Numbered from the stretch's first letter, positions 1 to 9,890 are shown. The stretch: DNA of 64,000 bases from Bradyrhizobium ivorense (GCF_900696085.1 NZ_CAADFC020000011.1:186001-250000), one strand, 5' to 3'. Notes: a model not told the origin generated them from the letters alone. Numbers and translations: made by a program.

Positions 1-348
1 CACTAGTGCGTGCAAGGGTGCGCCCGCCAAGCGTTCCTTGACCTGCGCGACCAAGCGCGGCAGCATTTGATGATCGCTAAGGTCGACCTGGACATGATCC
101 TCGCGCCCGGAGTCCCACGGGCACCGCTCGCCATCGAACGGCTGGCGCGCGCAAGAAATGATGCGCCAACCTGCCTCCGAAAACAGCTTGGCAGTGGCAT
201 GCCCAATTCCGCGCGATGCCCCAGTCAGCAACATCGCCTTCTGCTCTCCCTGGTGGAGGCGGGCTTTATCGACGCGAAAGGGACAGCCCAAATGTGTCTC
301 GGGCAGCGGACCTGCGACCAGATCGTCATTTGGCAGATCGAGACCCAC
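1..348 (-). CDS. fixR: FixR, SDR-family oxidoreductase (3' end outside window)
   Basis: This is the N-terminal 116 codons of a short-chain dehydrogenase/reductase that runs off the left edge. I take the GTG at 346-348 as start because AGAGGAGG sits just upstream (354-361) and the protein then begins GLDLPNDDLVAGPLPETH, as I remember for Bradyrhizobium FixR. The Rossmann motif TGASRGIG lies near residue 42. In Bradyrhizobium fixR is the first gene of the fixR-nifA operon next to nodZ, exactly its place here, so nifA should follow beyond the edge. The enzymatic substrate of FixR is not known and it is reported as dispensable. Confidence in the SDR call is high and in the name good, based on context and N-terminus. 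Confidence 0.85.
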   Translation of the reverse strand, partial: MGLDLPNDDLVAGPLPETHLGCPFRVDKARLHQGEQKAMLLTGASRGIGHATAKLFSEAGWRIISCARQPFDGERCPWDSGREDHVQVDLSDHQMLPRLVAQVKERLAGAPLHALV

Positions 349-386
349 GCCCGCCTCCTCTGATGTAGCGCCGCTGGCAAACGCGT

Positions 387-402
387 AGCAGGATTTGGGC
401 CA
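387..402 (-). promoter_or_regulatory. Sigma-54 (-24/-12) promoter of fixR-nifA
   Basis: On the minus strand TGGCCCAAATCCTGCT shows the GG-N10-GC spacing of a RpoN promoter, about 40 bases before the fixR GTG. fixR-nifA of Bradyrhizobium is known to have such a promoter overlapping a second, RegR-dependent one; the upstream RegR site was not resolved here. Confidence 0.6.
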
Positions 403-831
403 CTACGATGCACGCAAAGACGCTCCGGTTTTGCGTCCTAATGTCGCGCACGCCAAAAACTTGGCCGATTCGAGACATGGTGCGTGTGCTTTGCGACATC
501 GACGGTGCATCACCCACACAATGCCTGAAGCAAACTCGGTCACTGCTAGGACCTGACATCAAGCTGCGCTCTCGTGATCGCGCAATAAGGAGCGAGCGGA
601 TAAAGAATCCTACTCGTCGAGGCAACGATTGGTCAGGATGGCGGAGACACCCAGTAGCCGTCTCGATACGAAACGAAACCTGACGTACCAACTTCACACG
701 TTAGGTTTTCTCTCCAGGGCAAGGGCATGTTGGAGCGTCGGTTTGAGCAATCAATTGCCGCCCCGAAACATAGTGGCAGGACAGCTTGATGCAAAAAGCC
801 GCCATCAGATCGATGAGGCGGGTCACAACCT
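403..831. other. Intergenic fixR-nodZ
   Basis: No convincing gene. The part next to fixR should hold its upstream activating region; the rest shows nothing recognisable. Confidence 0.5.
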
Positions 832-1818
832 TCATGAAGACACCAGCTCTTGTGAGGCTTCTTCAATCAAGATCAATCGGCTCGGATCGTTCAAATCGAA
901 TTCTATAACGCGTGGCGCAAAGAGGCGCGCATAACGCGTGAAAGCGCTGGTCGGCGGGAACCGGATCACAGTGTCGCATCGCGCAAGGAGATACATCTCG
1001 ATGAGAGCGGAAAATCCGCCCTCGGCTCCGAGCGCCGCGCTGTGCAAAGGTCCGGCCTGAGGCGCATGGAAGCGCTTTGGAATCGTGAAAACGTCGGGAA
1101 ACATTGCTGACACCTTTTCAAGGACGAGCGCGCTGTCCGTGCACAGGAAAGCCCTAACAGGCTTTTCATGCGATAACGCCTTGGCCGTGTCGATCGCATT
1201 ACAGACCTGTCGCAAGGCGCGCTCGGGATCAGCCCAGTAGGGCGCATGCCCCATAATATCCTCGCCGTTGCCGTGCCGAACATGAATGCCGATCACGCTG
1301 TACGGCTCAAAGTGCTCACGGAAGATGGCATCAATCCGCCCCTGAACTTCAGATCGCGGCTTGATGCTCCGAAAGATCTCTCGTTCAGCCTCTTCATCGC
1401 AGCGCCACATCAGGCAGGCGTCACACACAATCGTATTTGCATCGCAATCTTGCTGACTTTGGAACAGCTGATCGAGTTCATCGCGTTCCCGAAAAATCTG
1501 CTCGTCCGGCCGATAGGCGCAATCAATAGTTGGCCTATTCCACCATCCCGGGAAGAAAGGTCCCGGAAATGAGCGCTGATTGATCTGGTCGTCGCAGATC
1601 ACCCGTACGCCAGCAATGTCTTGAACTGGCTCGAAGAAGACCGGAAAGGCGTTAGTGAATGGTTGCTCGAGATAGCAAGACCCCCGCCAATCGATGACCA
1701 GGTTCCGTCCGGTCCGCTGCGCAAACCGCCAAGCCGCCGCCAGCGACCACAGGCAGTCGCCCAAGCCCGTACGTCGCCGGGACACAACGAACCGATCATT
1801 CTTCGGACCGCCAAGCAT
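832..1818 (-). CDS. nodZ: NodZ, GDP-fucose: Nod factor alpha-1,6-fucosyltransferase
   Basis: NodZ adds fucose to the reducing-end GlcNAc of the Nod factor backbone in the cytoplasm (GT23 family). The protein carries the family opening FVVSRRRTGLGDCLWSLA and the basic donor-binding motif HVRHGNGEDI. The open frame extends to 1944, but the ATG at 1818 has AAGGAGG eight bases upstream and gives 328 residues, close to the roughly 325 of the structurally studied Bradyrhizobium enzyme; further starts at 1863 and 1944 are possible. It is the last gene of the nod operon, 286 bases after nolO, and may also have its own promoter, as reported in B. japonicum. Confidence 0.93.
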   Translation of the reverse strand: MLGGPKNDRFVVSRRRTGLGDCLWSLAAAWRFAQRTGRNLVIDWRGSCYLEQPFTNAFPVFFEPVQDIAGVRVICDDQINQRSFPGPFFPGWWNRPTIDCAYRPDEQIFRERDELDQLFQSQQDCDANTIVCDACLMWRCDEEAEREIFRSIKPRSEVQGRIDAIFREHFEPYSVIGIHVRHGNGEDIMGHAPYWADPERALRQVCNAIDTAKALSHEKPVRAFLCTDSALVLEKVSAMFPDVFTIPKRFHAPQAGPLHSAALGAEGGFSALIEMYLLARCDTVIRFPPTSAFTRYARLFAPRVIEFDLNDPSRLILIEEASQELVSS

Positions 1819-2104
1819 CTGCATTGCCTCCTTCCGGGCTCCTGGTTGAACAAGAGACGTCATTGGAGACACCTCACATATGGTCTTGGCCGATGTTATG
1901 GCCGCCGCTTGTGCTGCTCGCGAGCTGCGTCGGTAGAACTTCATAGCAGCGCTATCCTCGTGGCGGGTTCTGTCAACGCTTATCCATTCAGAGCTTTTGC
2001 GCCGATATACCCGATTTCAACCGGATGCCTATTGTGCCCCTAATCCACCTCGGCCCAGCCGCCTGTACATGGAGGCATAGCCAGTCGATACTCATGATCG
2101 CCGG

Positions 2105-4132
2105 TTATGCTCCGCTTTGCGCTCTACTGCAGACGCAAGCAGCGCGTAGCGGATGCAACCGAACGCCGCGCTGCTCCCACAGGAGTCGCAGTTCCTTCAC
2201 GAGACCTTCGCGCTTGGGCTGGTCCAACATTGTTGTGTCGAGAAGCCAGCCGAGCGAGGCCTCCCCCTCGATCCGCATCAGCAGGTCGAAGAGCTCATGC
2301 GAGATACGCATGCTCTCGCGCCCCGAATGTCCCATACGGATCTCGGAAACCGTTTCCTGACGATCATCGGCTGTGTAGGAGCGAATACGATGAAGGGATG
2401 CATACGGAGGCAATGAAACGCTCAGTGTACACCAATCCTGCAGCGTTGCCGGCCGCTTCTTGACGAGGAATGGCCCAACTACAAGTCCGTCCAGGTCGGT
2501 CGTCAAGAACGTGACGATGGCGTCTGAAACGGAATCGACGATCGGCTCGGCATTGTTGTTAAAGGACGTGTTTAGAAGAACCGGGATGCCGGTTCGCTTC
2601 TTGAATGCGTTAATGACATCCCAATAGGCAGGGTTTGTGTTGCGCGAGACCGTTTGCAGCCGAGCAGTCCCATCAACGTGCGTGACCGCACCGAGCACGC
2701 TATGGTGGGCCGCACGCACACGAACCACGAAGTTCATGAAGGGAAACTCCCGCTTGCCGCCTGGGAGCTCAAAGAACTCGCTTGCATCCTCCTCCAGCAC
2801 TGACGGCGCAAACGGACGATAGCCCTCGCGCTTCTTAACCATGGCATTGATGCGGTTCTTGTTTTCCGCCGGCCGCGGGTCGGCGAGAATGCTGCGGTTG
2901 CCAAGCGCACGTGGCCCGAACTCAGATCGGCCCTGAACCCAGCCGATGACTGCGCCATTTGCCATCCAGTCGGCTGCACTGGCTGCGATGTCATCACAAC
3001 GTTGAAAATCGAGGTGGCCAGGCCATGCATTGAGCTCTTGTTCTATGGCTTGCTCGGTCCCGAGATCGGGTCCCCAATAGACGTCCGACAATCGCTCGCG
3101 CGGCGCGGGCCGACCCAGCTCGTTTGACATCATCAATGCAGCGCCGAGTGCGCAACCGGCGTCGTGCGCGGCGGGCTGGACGAAGATGTCGTCGAAAAGC
3201 GCCGAATAGAGCAGCTTACCGTTCATCGTGCAATTGTGGGCTACGCCTCCCGCCAGGCACAAGCGCTTCATGCCCGTCGCATCGCGATGATGCCGCAGGA
3301 TGTGAAAGATGATTCGCTCCAGCGCTTCCTGCAGCGAAGCGCTGACATCTCGATGCTGCTGCGTGAATGCCATTCCCTTTCGCCGGACCTGGATACTGCG
3401 GATCAAGGCCGGACCGATTCGGTCCAGATGGACCCGATAGCCACCGTTGTCCAACAATTCGTAGAACTGCGCGAAGAGCTCGCGATAGGGAGCAGGGTCA
3501 CCATAGGGAGCAAGCCCCATCACTTTATACTCGTCGAACAACCCGTAGCCGAGATAACGGATCGTCTCGAGATAGAACAGCCCCAGAGAGTTATGTTCTG
3601 GGAAGCTTACGAGTTGCGACACTTCGGTGCCGGTCCCCACCGCCAGCAGACCTGAGAGAAAATCTCCGCCGCCGTCGACCGCAAAGATGAGACTTTGCTC
3701 AAACCCAGACATGGCAAACGCGCTCGCGGCATGTGCTTCATGGTGATTAACGAAGTACACGCGCGACGCATCGACCTCGGTGCCGAACTCCCTTGCCAGC
3801 AGCTGACGTAGCAACAGTTTGGCGTCCAACGGCACGGGCTGAGAAACAAACAGCCGCTCGAGCATGGCATTGCAGTAGGCTTCAGTCGCGTAGAACGCGA
3901 TGCGGTCGATCTCGGCAAGCTCAACTCCTGCAGTTGAAAGGCAGTATCGGATCGAGTTGCTTGGGAACTTGTTGGAGTGCTTGACTCGATTGAGGCGCTC
4001 CTCTTCGACAGCAGCAAGCACACGGCCGTCCCGCACGAGCACCGCGGCGCCATCGTGCAGAAATGTGTTGGGCAGTTCGGGCGAGCTTTGATAGATTCTG
4101 TCCAGACCGCCACTCACTCCGAGACACAACAT
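2105..4132 (-). CDS. nolO: NolO, Nod factor carbamoyltransferase
   Basis: NolO carbamoylates a hydroxyl of the non-reducing terminal residue of the Nod factor, using carbamoyl phosphate and ATP (NodU/HypF-like carbamoyltransferase family). Seen: the N-terminal ASKHA-type metal-binding histidines in VNHHEAHAASAF, the HDAGCALGAAL motif, and the family signature SEFGPRALGNRSILADPR around residue 400. The start is set at the ATG at 4132 (protein begins MLCLGVSGGL) because GGAGA precedes it; an upstream ATG at 4144 adds four residues. At about 675 residues the gene is full length, whereas B. japonicum USDA110, as I recall, has a split nolN/nolO here. It follows nodJ and the small nolM-like ORF in the nod operon. 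Confidence 0.93.
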   Translation of the reverse strand: MLCLGVSGGLDRIYQSSPELPNTFLHDGAAVLVRDGRVLAAVEEERLNRVKHSNKFPSNSIRYCLSTAGVELAEIDRIAFYATEAYCNAMLERLFVSQPVPLDAKLLLRQLLAREFGTEVDASRVYFVNHHEAHAASAFAMSGFEQSLIFAVDGGGDFLSGLLAVGTGTEVSQLVSFPEHNSLGLFYLETIRYLGYGLFDEYKVMGLAPYGDPAPYRELFAQFYELLDNGGYRVHLDRIGPALIRSIQVRRKGMAFTQQHRDVSASLQEALERIIFHILRHHRDATGMKRLCLAGGVAHNCTMNGKLLYSALFDDIFVQPAAHDAGCALGAALMMSNELGRPAPRERLSDVYWGPDLGTEQAIEQELNAWPGHLDFQRCDDIAASAADWMANGAVIGWVQGRSEFGPRALGNRSILADPRPAENKNRINAMVKKREGYRPFAPSVLEEDASEFFELPGGKREFPFMNFVVRVRAAHHSVLGAVTHVDGTARLQTVSRNTNPAYWDVINAFKKRTGIPVLLNTSFNNNAEPIVDSVSDAIVTFLTTDLDGLVVGPFLVKKRPATLQDWCTLSVSLPPYASLHRIRSYTADDRQETVSEIRMGHSGRESMRISHELFDLLMRIEGEASLGWLLDTTMLDQPKREGLVKELRLLWEQRGVRLHPLRAACVCSRAQSGA

Positions 4133-4179
4133 CTTTCTCTCCATTTGATCATGACGGGAAAGCGAACCGCCCTCCCCAA

Positions 4180-4407
4180 CTAAATCGTCTGTACTGTCAC
4201 GCCCTTTCGGCCACGCGGGCCAGGCAGCACAACCAATGCTCTTGCGAAGCCCGACCCGGCGCCGAGCCGGCTCGACCTATTGAGGTGCTCGGCGTTCTCG
4301 CACAGCTCGATCGATCCGGCGGCGTGCACCTGGGAATGATCGCGTTCTTCTAAAGCCATTGCAGCTGTTCCTGTGGCAACTCGCGTTGCCGCCAATACAG
4401 AGAGCAT
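4180..4407 (-). CDS. Small ORF at the nolM position
   Basis: A 75-codon frame starting MLSVLAATRVATGTAAMALEE lies 11 bases after the nodJ stop and 47 before nolO, filling what would otherwise be a gap inside the operon. In B. japonicum a small gene called nolM occupies this place, which is the only reason to link the two; I cannot confirm sequence identity. No known domain. It could be a non-coding spacer. Confidence 0.4.
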   Translation of the reverse strand: MLSVLAATRVATGTAAMALEERDHSQVHAAGSIELCENAEHLNRSSRLGAGSGFARALVVLPGPRGRKGVTVQTI

Positions 4408-4418
4408 TGCGAATCTCG

Positions 4419-5210
4419 TCAACGCAGCAGGCGGCGCCGGAACAATGCCGTCGACACAAAGAAAGGTAATACCGCGTACATGCAGAGCGCACCGACATGG
4501 AAGACGGCCCTGCCGCTGTCCGCACTCTCCAGCATCGCCGGGCGAATGAGGTCGACCGAATGCGCCAGCGGCAACAAGCCGGCGACCTGCTGAAAGGAAC
4601 TCGGCAGTTGGCTCATCGGAAAGATTGCGCCACACAGAAACACCATGGGTGTCAGGATTAGCGTCTGGTAAAACACGAAGTAGTCGTAACTTGGCGCAAG
4701 AGATATGACGACCATCGCCAAACTTGCGAAGACAAGGCCGGTCAGGGCGACCATCGGCATCGCATACAAAATGGACGCCCAGGACGCGTAACCCAGCGTC
4801 GCAGCGACAATCCCGATTGCTGCTCCTGCCAGAACGGACTTGCTGGCCGCCCACACCAATTCGCCGAGAACGACGTCGCCAAGCGTGAGTTGTGTGGACA
4901 GGATTGCTTCCCAGGTTCGCTTGGCATCCATCCGAGCAAAGGTTGCATACATCGTTTCAAAGGTCGCGGACGTCATGGCGCTGGTCGCGACCATGCCGGC
5001 TGCCAGAAACGCGATGTACGAAGTCCCTTCAACGCGGCCCACGATTAGCCCAAGACCAAAGCCAAGACCGAACAGGTTGGTTATGGGATCTGCGAGGTTG
5101 CCGAGAACCGATGCGAGTGCGACTTTCCTCCATGCCAGGAAGTTTCGACGCCATACCGCGATCCAGTTGTACGCGTTAGCCGGCATCAACGCCGCATAGC
5201 TTTCACCCAT
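4419..5210 (-). CDS. nodJ: NodJ, ABC-2 type permease for Nod factor export
   Basis: The inner-membrane half of the NodIJ exporter of lipochitooligosaccharides. It has 263 residues with about six hydrophobic segments of the ABC-2 family, including ITNLFGLGFGLGLIVG near residue 45 and the C-terminal SYDYFVFYQTLILTPMVFLCG region with the family's conserved late helices. The start follows the nodI stop by three bases, indicating translational coupling. Length and order are those of other rhizobia. Confidence 0.95.
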   Translation of the reverse strand: MGESYAALMPANAYNWIAVWRRNFLAWRKVALASVLGNLADPITNLFGLGFGLGLIVGRVEGTSYIAFLAAGMVATSAMTSATFETMYATFARMDAKRTWEAILSTQLTLGDVVLGELVWAASKSVLAGAAIGIVAATLGYASWASILYAMPMVALTGLVFASLAMVVISLAPSYDYFVFYQTLILTPMVFLCGAIFPMSQLPSSFQQVAGLLPLAHSVDLIRPAMLESADSGRAVFHVGALCMYAVLPFFVSTALFRRRLLR

Positions 5211-5213
5211 CGC

Positions 5214-6134
5214 TCATTTCTCCATCTCGCGCCCGGTCAACCGCAAGAACACGTCTTCAAGATTCGGCGGCCGCTGCAGAATGCGAAGACCCGCTCGGCC
5301 GCGCAGTTGCACACGTACCTGCTCCGGATAGGGCGCATAGCAAAACAGCGTCTCTCCACTCACTTCGATGTGCCGAGCATAAGGCTTGAGCAGTTCACCG
5401 AACTCATGTGGATCACCGCCATAGATCTCGATCACGTCGCATCCGATATGCTCGTCGATCAAGACGTCCGGCTTTCCTTCGGCGATCTTGCGTCCACTCT
5501 CGAGCACGCAAAGACGATCGCATAGGCGTTCGGCTTCTTCCATGAAGTGAGTGGTGAGCAGGATTGTCTTGCCCCGCGCAAGCAGAACGCGCAAACGTTC
5601 CCAGATCAGGTGGCGCGCGTGCGGATCCAGGCCGGTCGTGGGCTCGTCCATCACAAGCAGATGCGGATCATTGATCAGGGCACGCGCCAATGTCAGCCGA
5701 CGCTTCATGCCGCCCGACAGGTGCGCGACGCGCACGTCCGCCTTACTTTCGAGCCGCGCAAACTCGAGCAACGAGGGTACAATCGTCTCGACCTTGCGAG
5801 CACTCATGCCGAAGTAGCGGCCAAATACCAGCAGATTCTCGCGTACGGTGAACTCGAGTTCGAGGTTATCGAACTGCGGCACAACGCCAATGCGCACACG
5901 TGCTACCCGAGCGCGGGCAGGCACAGGCTCGTTGAGGACTGTAATCTTGCCCGCGTCCGGCGCGATCATCCCGAGCAGCATACGTGCAATCGTGCTCTTG
6001 CCGGCTCCATTTGGCCCGAGCAGGCCGAAGCATTCTCCGCGCGCAACCGAGAACGACAACTCATCGACGATGATCTTGTCGCCAAATGATTTTCTTACGC
6101 CGGCAAGGTCGATTGCTGCGCTGGACATGTTCAT
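5214..6134 (-). CDS. nodI: NodI, ABC transporter ATPase for Nod factor export
   Basis: Cytoplasmic ATPase that powers NodJ. The 306 residues show Walker A GPNGAGKST at about 39-47, the signature LSGGMKRRLTLARALIN, Walker B LLVMDEPTTGLD and the switch histidine in LLTTHFMEEAERL. It begins one base before the end of nodU's intergenic gap (nodU stop at 6136) and is followed by nodJ after three bases. All catalytic motifs are present, so the gene should be functional. Confidence 0.96.
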   Translation of the reverse strand: MNMSSAAIDLAGVRKSFGDKIIVDELSFSVARGECFGLLGPNGAGKSTIARMLLGMIAPDAGKITVLNEPVPARARVARVRIGVVPQFDNLELEFTVRENLLVFGRYFGMSARKVETIVPSLLEFARLESKADVRVAHLSGGMKRRLTLARALINDPHLLVMDEPTTGLDPHARHLIWERLRVLLARGKTILLTTHFMEEAERLCDRLCVLESGRKIAEGKPDVLIDEHIGCDVIEIYGGDPHEFGELLKPYARHIEVSGETLFCYAPYPEQVRVQLRGRAGLRILQRPPNLEDVFLRLTGREMEK

Positions 6135-6135
6135 C

Positions 6136-7845
6136 CTAGGCGGACTGAAGCCGTTCAGCGGACGTTGGCTTGCTTACGACCATCTTGGTCCAGAGCAGAC
6201 CGTCGCACCACACATGCTCTACGCGCCCCCATTGGCAGGCGGCGGCCGCGTCCGGGAAGAATCCTCGTCCGTGGAGGTTTGCACTCGTATTGCAAAGCAG
6301 CGGAATGCCCGTGAGCTGTTCGAACTCGACGAGCAGCTCTGCGATTTTGTGCGGAGAGTTGCGGGCGACTGTCTGCAACCGCGCAGAGCCGTCCAGATGG
6401 ACGATAGCAGGGACCTTATCGCGCCACTCCGCCCGGGTCAGGTGATCGAACAGCATATAAGGATCTGGCGTCCCGGGGCTGAAGATCTCCGGCGCCCGAT
6501 CCTCCAGGCAAATCGGCGCCACCGGCCGGAAATGCTCGCGGCGCTTGATGTCGTTGAGATGATCCTTCATTGCCGGCGAGGTCGCCGCTGCGAGAATGCT
6601 TCTGCCACCCAACGCCCGCGGCCCAAGCTCGGCGCGTCCCGAAAGGAAGATTATGGGCTTGTTGTCGGCGAGAATGGCCGCTAGCTCACGCAGAGTGCAT
6701 GGCGTAGCCTCCCATTCTGGCGGGATTTCGCTGGCCCGCAGCGCCGGACCACTGTAGACCGACCATTCCAGCGGCCCGAACCCCTTTTGTGCCGCCATCG
6801 CGCTGCAAGCAGCGCCAATTGCCGAGCCGCTGTCATTTGGAAACGGCGGCACCCAGACATCATCGAACAATCCCGTCGCGCGAAGCGCACTGTTCCACTT
6901 GATATTGAGCCCGCACCCTCCGGCTACGCATAGGTTTCGCGCGCCCGGAAGCGACGAGTGCCGTAGCAGAACCATCGCGATTTCCCGGACAAGAAGACGT
7001 TCCAGGAACACATGAAACGACGCAAGGACGTCTTCGCCTCGCTTGGCCGTCAGGCGCAGCGCGCTCGCCTCGAAAAAGTCGTGCACAGCGGCAAGCGACG
7101 CCTCCGCATTGTTGATGTCAGCGCGGTAGCGACGGGCCTGCTCTGTATCCGCAGCGAAGCGCTTTTCGTAAAGCTCCTGAAACACAGCCACGATGGCTTC
7201 GTCGACAGAGCCAAGCGCAATATAAGCCATCAACTTGCCGGCGATGCCCAAGTCCCAATTGGTGCGATTCGGCTGCCTGTAAGGCCCGAAATGAAGGCCC
7301 GCGGCAGCATAGGCATGACCGATCATCGGAAACAGGCTGGCAATGAGCCGCGCGCCTCGAGGTTCGACATAGTAGAGACGTGGAAAGATGCAGCCATCCC
7401 ATACCAGACAGAGCGCGGGCTTTCCGGCACTGGCAAACGGGCTGGTGCTGTAGGCCGAGGCGACGTGGCCCGTGACGTGCGGGTAACTCTTGTAGGGAAA
7501 CACCTTGCCGCCGAGGATCAGGCCATAGCCATCGACCGAATCTAGAAGGCCCTCGGCATGGCGCTCGACATATGGCGCCCCCTTCAACGCGATCGGAACC
7601 GCCCCACTGAGAACCTGGAACTGCGACTCGATCTCCCCATCCCAGCCGTCGATGACGAACTGATCAATGTCTCGTGGATCGAGGCCATGCTCGGCCAACG
7701 CGAGCACGACTGCATCGAGGTTATCGACGGATTGATACCGCGGATTGTTGCCGCGCTTCTCTTGCTCGGTACAAAAGACAAGTTTCCCGTCCTCGACGAC
7801 AGCGATTGCCCCGTCATGTGTTAACTTGATGCCGCAGATGCGCAT
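6136..7845 (-). CDS. nodU: NodU, Nod factor 6-O-carbamoyltransferase
   Basis: NodU carbamoylates O-6 of the non-reducing terminal sugar. The 569 residues start MRICGIKLTHDGAIAVVEDG and include the histidine motif HVTGHVASAYS near residue 123 and RAELGPRALGGRSILAA, matching nolO in the same operon at the corresponding position. It is shorter than NolO by about 100 residues. nodS lies 13 bases upstream and nodI starts directly after it, so all three are co-translated parts of one operon. Confidence 0.95.
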   Translation of the reverse strand: MRICGIKLTHDGAIAVVEDGKLVFCTEQEKRGNNPRYQSVDNLDAVVLALAEHGLDPRDIDQFVIDGWDGEIESQFQVLSGAVPIALKGAPYVERHAEGLLDSVDGYGLILGGKVFPYKSYPHVTGHVASAYSTSPFASAGKPALCLVWDGCIFPRLYYVEPRGARLIASLFPMIGHAYAAAGLHFGPYRQPNRTNWDLGIAGKLMAYIALGSVDEAIVAVFQELYEKRFAADTEQARRYRADINNAEASLAAVHDFFEASALRLTAKRGEDVLASFHVFLERLLVREIAMVLLRHSSLPGARNLCVAGGCGLNIKWNSALRATGLFDDVWVPPFPNDSGSAIGAACSAMAAQKGFGPLEWSVYSGPALRASEIPPEWEATPCTLRELAAILADNKPIIFLSGRAELGPRALGGRSILAAATSPAMKDHLNDIKRREHFRPVAPICLEDRAPEIFSPGTPDPYMLFDHLTRAEWRDKVPAIVHLDGSARLQTVARNSPHKIAELLVEFEQLTGIPLLCNTSANLHGRGFFPDAAAACQWGRVEHVWCDGLLWTKMVVSKPTSAERLQSA

Positions 7846-7858
7846 ACGACCCCCTGGC

Positions 7859-8488
7859 CTAATGACCGCGATTTGGTTGTTCTGACGAGTTAGTCGGCTT
7901 CCGAAACAGGACGATTAAACAATCTTCGTTGACCGATTCAGTATGGCAATGCAGACGCTCGACTTCAGATAGACTCTGATTGAAGAGAGAAATCACCGTT
8001 TCAGCACCGGCGGCATGCCCCCAACGTCGACACGTGGCATCACGCGCAGATCCGAACACCAGGGTGCCGTTTGGTGCAAGCATATCCACCAGATTGCGGA
8101 TGGCTGCGTGCATCTCGGCGATGTCCTTGAGGTAGTAAAGAACCTCGGCCACCACGATCAGATTGAACTGCTCAGCGGTCGAGAACCGCTGAATGTCGCA
8201 GGTAATCCACGTGATATGCGACCACCTTTTGGCCCGTTGGCGAGCACGTTCGATCGCCTGCGGCATGACATCGACCACGGTGACCCGTTCGCAGTGCGGC
8301 GCCAGCATTTCGGTGAAGGCGCCGGCTGCACATCCGACTTCGAGGGCATGCACAACGTCACCGTTGTAACGCGACATCCGGAGCATTTGCGCGTATCGCT
8401 CCTGCTCGAACGAATTGCTGTCGAGCCGCCATGGATCATCGACGGCCAATTCGCGCTCCAACAGCTGATAGTTCTTGTCCGGTGTCAC
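7859..8488 (-). CDS. nodS: NodS, S-adenosylmethionine-dependent N-methyltransferase
   Basis: NodS methylates the free amino group of the chitooligosaccharide after NodB has removed the terminal acetyl group and before NodA adds the acyl chain. The 209-residue protein opens with YQLLERELAVDDPWRLDSN, has the SAM-binding loop LEVGCAAGAFTE around residue 50 and the acidic motif VTVVDVMP. Its position between nodC and nodU is typical of Bradyrhizobium and Azorhizobium. Confidence 0.95.
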   Translation of the reverse strand: MTPDKNYQLLERELAVDDPWRLDSNSFEQERYAQMLRMSRYNGDVVHALEVGCAAGAFTEMLAPHCERVTVVDVMPQAIERARQRAKRWSHITWITCDIQRFSTAEQFNLIVVAEVLYYLKDIAEMHAAIRNLVDMLAPNGTLVFGSARDATCRRWGHAAGAETVISLFNQSLSEVERLHCHTESVNEDCLIVLFRKPTNSSEQPNRGH

Positions 8489-8518
8489 TGGTCATTCAAC
8501 CTATTTGTAGACGCTCGA

Positions 8519-9874
8519 TCAATCACGACCGCAAACACCGTCGGTGGCGGCCAAGCCCGATGGACGGTGCGAAAGCCCGGGCTTGCGAATTGCGCTAGAG
8601 CTCACCCCACTTCTTGCGGGACCTGTTCCGGCAATCGGATGCGGGATGATGGCCTTCTTTTCTCCCGTGCTTTGCACGGTGACTTTGCGCGACAGCCAAT
8701 CGCTATTGCTCAATGTACAAAGCGCGTAGGCTTTCAATGGCAGCAAGAGAAAGATATTGATTGGTGTGTGGAGCGAGAAGCCGAGAAACCGCATATCGCG
8801 AGCACGGAACGCTGCCACGCTGCACCGAACCATCGTCATCGCCGCAATCGTCAACACCGTCCACCAGGCCACCGACCCGCCGATGATGAACTGTGCGAGC
8901 GCAGCCAGTGATGACAAAGCGAGAAGCAAGGGGCCGAGATTTTGTCCGACAACGTCGAGCGTGAGATAGCGATCCAGCTCGGGCAGCAGGCGCAACGCCA
9001 GAAACGTGTCCCGAAAGGTACTGCGAGCCCAGCGAAGTTGCTGTCGCAGATATGGCCCAAGGCTGTCCGGCACCACTGTTGCTGCGATCGCGTCGGGGAC
9101 ATACTCGGTTCGAAACCCCGCCTTGAGCATGAGGATCGTTAGATGACGATCCTCGCCGAAATCGCTTGGCTTTCCACGGAAGAATTGTGTTTCGTATTGA
9201 TCAAGCAGCAAGGCGAGCGCAGAGCGACGATACATGGCACATGGGCCGCAGCAGCACATCACCGCGCCGAAGCGTGCCTGCGCCGCGCGCTCTTCGTTGC
9301 AAGCCAACCAGTATTCCATATCGATCAGCTTGGTCAGCCAGGTTTCGTTGCGATTGCTCGCTATCAACTGCCCCATGGCCGCGCCGACGTCAGCGTCCTG
9401 CATCTTTAATACAAGCTTCGTGACCACGTCGGCGGCAAGTATCGTGTCCGAGTCGACGTTTAGGACCAGATCGCCGGAAGAGCTGCGTATCGCGGCAATC
9501 TGCGCCTTGCGTTTTCCGACGTTCTTGGCCAGCAAGATGATGCGAAACCTCGGATCGCTCGCATAGGTTTTGTGTACAGGCCCCACAAGATCGCGATTTG
9601 CGGACCCGTCGTCGATCACAACGACCTGCAGTTTTCCAGCGTAGTCCTGGCTTGCAATCGACGCGAGGCATTCGGAGAGTGTGTGTGGGTCCTCATTGAA
9701 ACAGGGCACGATGACATCTACGCTGGGCAGAACCGCCTCGGCTTGTCCGAGATCGTTCTGCAGCGAAGAGGGATTGACCGGCTGAGCGTAAAGCGCTTGC
9801 GCGCTCTTGTATATCGTCGAGAGCAGCGCATAAGACGAAACGGCGACAGCGCTGGTTGTAGCGAGCAGATCCAT
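8519..9874 (-). CDS. nodC: NodC, chitooligosaccharide synthase
   Basis: Membrane-bound GT2 glycosyltransferase that polymerises UDP-GlcNAc into the Nod factor backbone. The 451 residues contain an N-terminal hydrophobic segment, VIDDGS and VDSDT (DxD) for nucleotide-sugar binding, the GEDR acceptor motif and QQLRW (QxxRW) of processive synthases, followed by C-terminal membrane helices. The C-terminal tail after about residue 400 is variable and slightly shorter than I recall for USDA110. It starts 16 bases after nodB. Confidence 0.95.
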   Translation of the reverse strand: MDLLATTSAVAVSSYALLSTIYKSAQALYAQPVNPSSLQNDLGQAEAVLPSVDVIVPCFNEDPHTLSECLASIASQDYAGKLQVVVIDDGSANRDLVGPVHKTYASDPRFRIILLAKNVGKRKAQIAAIRSSSGDLVLNVDSDTILAADVVTKLVLKMQDADVGAAMGQLIASNRNETWLTKLIDMEYWLACNEERAAQARFGAVMCCCGPCAMYRRSALALLLDQYETQFFRGKPSDFGEDRHLTILMLKAGFRTEYVPDAIAATVVPDSLGPYLRQQLRWARSTFRDTFLALRLLPELDRYLTLDVVGQNLGPLLLALSSLAALAQFIIGGSVAWWTVLTIAAMTMVRCSVAAFRARDMRFLGFSLHTPINIFLLLPLKAYALCTLSNSDWLSRKVTVQSTGEKKAIIPHPIAGTGPARSGVSSSAIRKPGLSHRPSGLAATDGVCGRD

Positions 9875-9890
9875 GGGGTGCCAGTTTTGT

